Assembly (NCBI RefSeq): GCF_010731655.1
Contig: NZ_AP022619.1
Coordinates: 1,364,001 to 1,428,000, forward strand
Reading direction: 5' to 3'
Length of the DNA: 64,000 nt
Origin: Mycobacterium paraseoulense
Lineage (GTDB): Bacteria > Actinomycetota > Actinomycetes > Mycobacteriales > Mycobacteriaceae
The translations under genes were made by a program, and so were the position numbers. Every line of letters starts with the position of its first letter. Position 1 is the stretch's first letter. A model generated the notes under the pieces. The model was given only the letters and a program-made list of their open reading frames with translations. It was not told the DNA's origin and ran no database searches. Positions 61,289-64,000 of this stretch are shown in pieces.

Positions 61289-62851
61289 GTGACGTCACTC
61301 CTCGGCGGGACGTTTGGGCGGTACCAGATCCGGCGGCTGCTCGGCCAGGGCGGTATGGGCGAGGTGTACGAGGCATACGACACCAAGAAAGACAGAACGG
61401 TCGCGCTCAAGTTACTCACGGACCGGTACGCCGAGGACGAAACGTATCGAGCACGGTTCCTGCGGGAGTCGCACGCCGCGGCGGTTCTGCAGGAGCCGCA
61501 TGTCATCCCGATCCACGATTGGGGAGAGATCGACGGCGTCCTGTACATCGACATGCGGTTGGTTCGGGGACAGACGTTGCACGACATGCTCGAGAAGGGC
61601 CCACTCGAACCGGAGCGAGCGACCGACATCGTCGGCCAGATCGGGGCGGCGCTGGACGCTGCCCACGGCGAGGGACTCATCCATCGCGACGTCAAGCCAC
61701 AGAACATTATCGTCACGCGCGACGATTTTGCGTACTTGGTCGACTTCGGGATCGCCGAAGTCAAGGGTGATACGCACCTGACGATGGCGGGGTATCAGGT
61801 CGGCACCTTCGATTACATGGCCCCGGAACGATTTGGCGACGAGGAAGTGACGGCGTCGGTTGACGTCTATTCATTGGCGTGCGTCCTCTACGAGGCGCTG
61901 ACCGGTGACAAGCCGTTCCCAGCGCACAGCGCCCAGCAGGTCATTGGGGCGCACATCTCGTCGCCACCTCCACGACCGAGCGCCGTAAATCGACGAGTTC
62001 CCGCGGCCTTCGACGAGGTCATCGCGCGCGGCATGGCAAAGTGCCCCGATGACCGCTACGGGAGTGCCGGCGCCCTGGGGCGCGCCGCCAAGCGGGCTCT
62101 GTCCGCAGAACCATCCGGACCGCCCCTCGCGGACACGCTGCTTGCGCCCCGATACATCAACGGGCCTCCCAGCTCTCCGCCGTTCAATGCGCAATACGTT
62201 TATCCCGCAACGGGTCCGACGCCGATCCCTGGCACCGGCCAAGGACGCTCACGACAATTCATCGTGGGGGTCTCTATCGGGATAGCGGTGGCCTTGGTGG
62301 GCGGCGTCGGGGTGGTCATCGGACTACTCGCGCACCGCGACTCCAACGACTCGGAGTCCCCCACCTCTTCGGTGGTGCCCTACACCAACCCGGTACCCAC
62401 CTCGTATCCGGCGGAGTCGTCCTCGACGTTAAGGCCAAGCCAGCGATCCACCACCGCGAACCCTGCACCACAAGATCCCGCGCAAGAGCTGCGTCAGATC
62501 GCAAGTGACGACCGCCCCTGGGTGAGCGCGCGACTCGCAGACCACTGGGTGCCGCAACTCAGTTCCAAGCGTCCAGGGGTCTTCGACAACGGCCACGTGT
62601 GGGACAACGCGATGACACTCCAAGAGCATCTTCAGTTGAGGCAGCGATACCCCAACGTGAAGCTCCTTTGGTCGGGCGACTGGTCGACATTCTCAGCGCC
62701 GGACTTCTGGGTGACGGTCGCCGGTATCACGTTCGCGGACTCCGCGGGCGCACTGGCGTGGTGCAGGGTACAAGGATTCGACCGGGACCACTGCGCGGCC
62801 AAGATCGTCAGCACGACACATCCGGTCGAGGGCAGTACGGCGTACAACTGA
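61289..62851 (+). CDS. Orphan receptor-like Ser/Thr protein kinase
   Basis: The 520-aa kinase has a Hanks-type domain (residues 1-270): the glycine loop LGQGGMGEVYEAYD, catalytic Lys41 (VALKLL), HRDVKPQN with Asp134, DFGIAE at 152-157, and the activation loop TFDYMAPERFG. A proline-rich linker leads to one membrane helix (about 324-347) and an extracellular domain of about 170 residues containing LLWSGDWSTF and WVTVAGITF with Cys pairs. The outer domain is a type found in actinobacterial kinases with unknown ligand. AAGGA 8 nt before the GTG supports the start. It is not in an operon. Confidence 0.9.
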   Translation: MTSLLGGTFGRYQIRRLLGQGGMGEVYEAYDTKKDRTVALKLLTDRYAEDETYRARFLRESHAAAVLQEPHVIPIHDWGEIDGVLYIDMRLVRGQTLHDMLEKGPLEPERATDIVGQIGAALDAAHGEGLIHRDVKPQNIIVTRDDFAYLVDFGIAEVKGDTHLTMAGYQVGTFDYMAPERFGDEEVTASVDVYSLACVLYEALTGDKPFPAHSAQQVIGAHISSPPPRPSAVNRRVPAAFDEVIARGMAKCPDDRYGSAGALGRAAKRALSAEPSGPPLADTLLAPRYINGPPSSPPFNAQYVYPATGPTPIPGTGQGRSRQFIVGVSIGIAVALVGGVGVVIGLLAHRDSNDSESPTSSVVPYTNPVPTSYPAESSSTLRPSQRSTTANPAPQDPAQELRQIASDDRPWVSARLADHWVPQLSSKRPGVFDNGHVWDNAMTLQEHLQLRQRYPNVKLLWSGDWSTFSAPDFWVTVAGITFADSAGALAWCRVQGFDRDHCAAKIVSTTHPVEGSTAYN

Positions 62852-62867
62852 TTCATAAACCAGGCGT

Positions 62868-63014
62868 AACGGCCCGGAGTTCGTGGGGCACGCCGTGCAT
62901 GACTGGTGCCGATTCCACAGTGCTGGCTCACTTTTCATCGATCCAGGGTCGCCGTGGCAGAACGCCTGGATCGAGTCGTTCAACGGCCGGCTGCGTGACG
63001 AATTGCTAGCCTGA
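62868..63014 (+). pseudogene. IS3-family transposase remnant
   Basis: In one frame 48 codons read NGPEFVGHAVHDWCRF then FIDPGSPWQNAWIESFNGRLRDELL and end in TGA. These are the conserved DDE integrase-core segments around the catalytic Asp and Glu of IS3-family transposases; only the FIESFN-like Glu part survives. The upstream two thirds and the C-terminus are absent, and no inverted repeats are seen. It lies directly between the kinase gene and an unrecognised gene, marking an old insertion or recombination event. Confidence 0.85.
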
Positions 63015-63018
63015 GATC

Positions 63019-64000
63019 GTGCTGGCCATTCCGACCCTCAAGTTCAGCTATGGCAATCTGCTGCTCGCGCGCCTTCACGAGCTTGGCTCGGCCAGTATCG
63101 AAGAACTCCTGGGCGACCATACAACGCAACTCTTCAAGTCTGGGCAGTCAGTTGAGAACCCCAAAGCGCGGGCCAGTGATTGTCTCCGGTTCGCGCGAAT
63201 GCTTGATCTGTTGGTGGAGGACGCGCGCAGGTTCAAGCTGACCGCATCAGGTATCACGTACGCCGAAAACGTTGACCCCGCCAATCCTTGGATTGTCGAT
63301 GAGGCCCAGGCCGGCGTCCTTCGTGACCAGCTGTCTGGTAGCGCTGAGCTGGCTGACGACGCCCGAATCGCTCTTCAAATTGTGCGTGACATCACCGCCG
63401 GCTGGTCCAATGACGATCTCGGGCGCGCGCTAGCGGAGCATTCGAATTCCGACCAATGGCAATCGGACCGAACCTTCGAATCGCAAGGTGCCCGCTACCG
63501 AGAACTTCTCCGTGAGAGCGGTCTCATCGATCGAAAAGGTGAACTCACCGAGCAAGGGGTCACCTTCCTCGGACGACAGGCTTCGGTCTGGTGGGTGAAT
63601 CAAAACGTCACTTACGCGAAAGAACGCGATGGCGGGTTCCTTTGGGCGCCAATGGTGGATAAGGCTGGCCGACCGCAATACCACTGGGACACCATGGATG
63701 AGGTTCGCCTCCTGCGGATTCGGATGTGCTGCTCGGTTTCGTCCGAAATGTTGAGCACCTTCGACGGATAGAACGGTTGCAGCAGTACAACATTCGTGCG
63801 GGAGATCGGGTTGGCGCCGTCGAAATCGGTGGGCGAGAACTTGGCGCCAAGCTTCTCATCTTGTACGAGAACCGGAACGGCTCCCTCCATGTGGCTCGCG
63901 TAGCAAAGGTAACGCGCTGGCGGCCAGCGACGGCAGGCGATTTGTTGGCCACCGGGTACCCGAGCCCTCGCGGTGACATCTACTTCCTTGCCGATCTTGA
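63019..64000 (+). pseudogene. Unrecognised gene interrupted by a frameshift and by the window end
   Basis: The first frame gives 250 residues (to 63771) with helical/winged-helix-like character (LKFSYGNLLLARLHELG, LVEDARRFKLTASGITYAEN, YRELLRESGLIDRKGELTEQGVTFLG). Its last 20 residues are unlike the rest. From 63702 the next frame continues GSPPADSDVLLGF and runs open to the window end with a coherent sequence (GDRVGAVEIGGRELGAKLLILYENRNGSLHVARV). One extra G at the GAGG near 63700-63703 would join both into a single protein. It may be a DNA-modification or defence protein, but I recognise no family. The upstream IS3 remnant supports foreign origin. Confidence 0.6.

Overview
The window is chromosomal DNA of a slow-growing Mycobacterium that is related to, but not, M. 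tuberculosis; gene order and protein similarity suggest the M. avium complex or a neighbour. The evidence is high GC, GTG/TTG starts with 4-nt start/stop overlaps, and a long block matching the M. tuberculosis order Rv2230c-Rv2266: Nif3-like, cobC, ptkA, ptpA, SURF1, cobD, tRNA-Val, ahpE, aceE, mabR, fabD-acpM-kasA-kasB-accD6, glpD1, mscR, an Lnt-like gene and cyp124. All family assignments come from reading the sequence and from memory; no database was searched.

1-11.4 kb: cobalamin genes (cobC, cobD) around the ptkA-ptpA kinase/phosphatase pair and SURF1, then an epoxide hydrolase, tRNA-Val(UAC), the one-cysteine peroxiredoxin ahpE and pyruvate dehydrogenase E1 (aceE). 11.4-18.3 kb: the mycolic-acid FAS-II operon, preceded by its regulator mabR and an inverted repeat that may be the MabR operator. 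18.3-27.8 kb: a lineage-variable stretch with an FAD monooxygenase, a cytosine-deaminase-like enzyme, a glpD1/TetR/AGPS-like/DAG-kinase lipid group, and a MarR-controlled pair of F420-linked oxidoreductases. 27.8-36.5 kb: a serine hydrolase, a methyltransferase, the mscR/metallo-hydrolase detoxification operon, an Lnt-like protein with Ser at the catalytic Cys position, an SDR and a SABATH-type methyltransferase. 36.5-43.6 kb: an Hsp70-like membrane protein, a DapB-like reductase, a secreted MmpS-like protein, cyp124 with a SnoaL-like partner, and DUF202 membrane proteins.

43.6-48.3 kb is the most informative region: sigK-rskA-mpt83-dipZ-mpt70 lie together, whereas M. tuberculosis splits them between two distant loci. 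Upstream of sigK, mpt83, dipZ and mpt70 I find the same promoter pattern, TCC-N16-CGAAT. SigK keeps Cys133 and Cys183, the redox-switch cysteines reported for the M. tuberculosis protein. Both MPT proteins carry a conserved cysteine pair and DipZ is a membrane thiol-disulfide protein, so the cluster looks like a self-contained extracytoplasmic redox regulon. The dipZ promoter overlaps its first ATG and predicts a leaderless mRNA starting at the second ATG.

48.3-60.4 kb holds a Baeyer-Villiger-type monooxygenase, cutinase, peptidoglycan amidase, PapA-like acyltransferase, enoyl-CoA hydratase and two TetR genes near near-ideal palindromic operators. 60.5-64 kb looks like accessory DNA: an orphan receptor kinase, a short IS3-family transposase remnant, and an unrecognised gene broken by what looks like one missing G. 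Two gene remnants (an SDR 5' end near 25.0 kb and the IS3 fragment near 62.9 kb) lie in intergenic positions.
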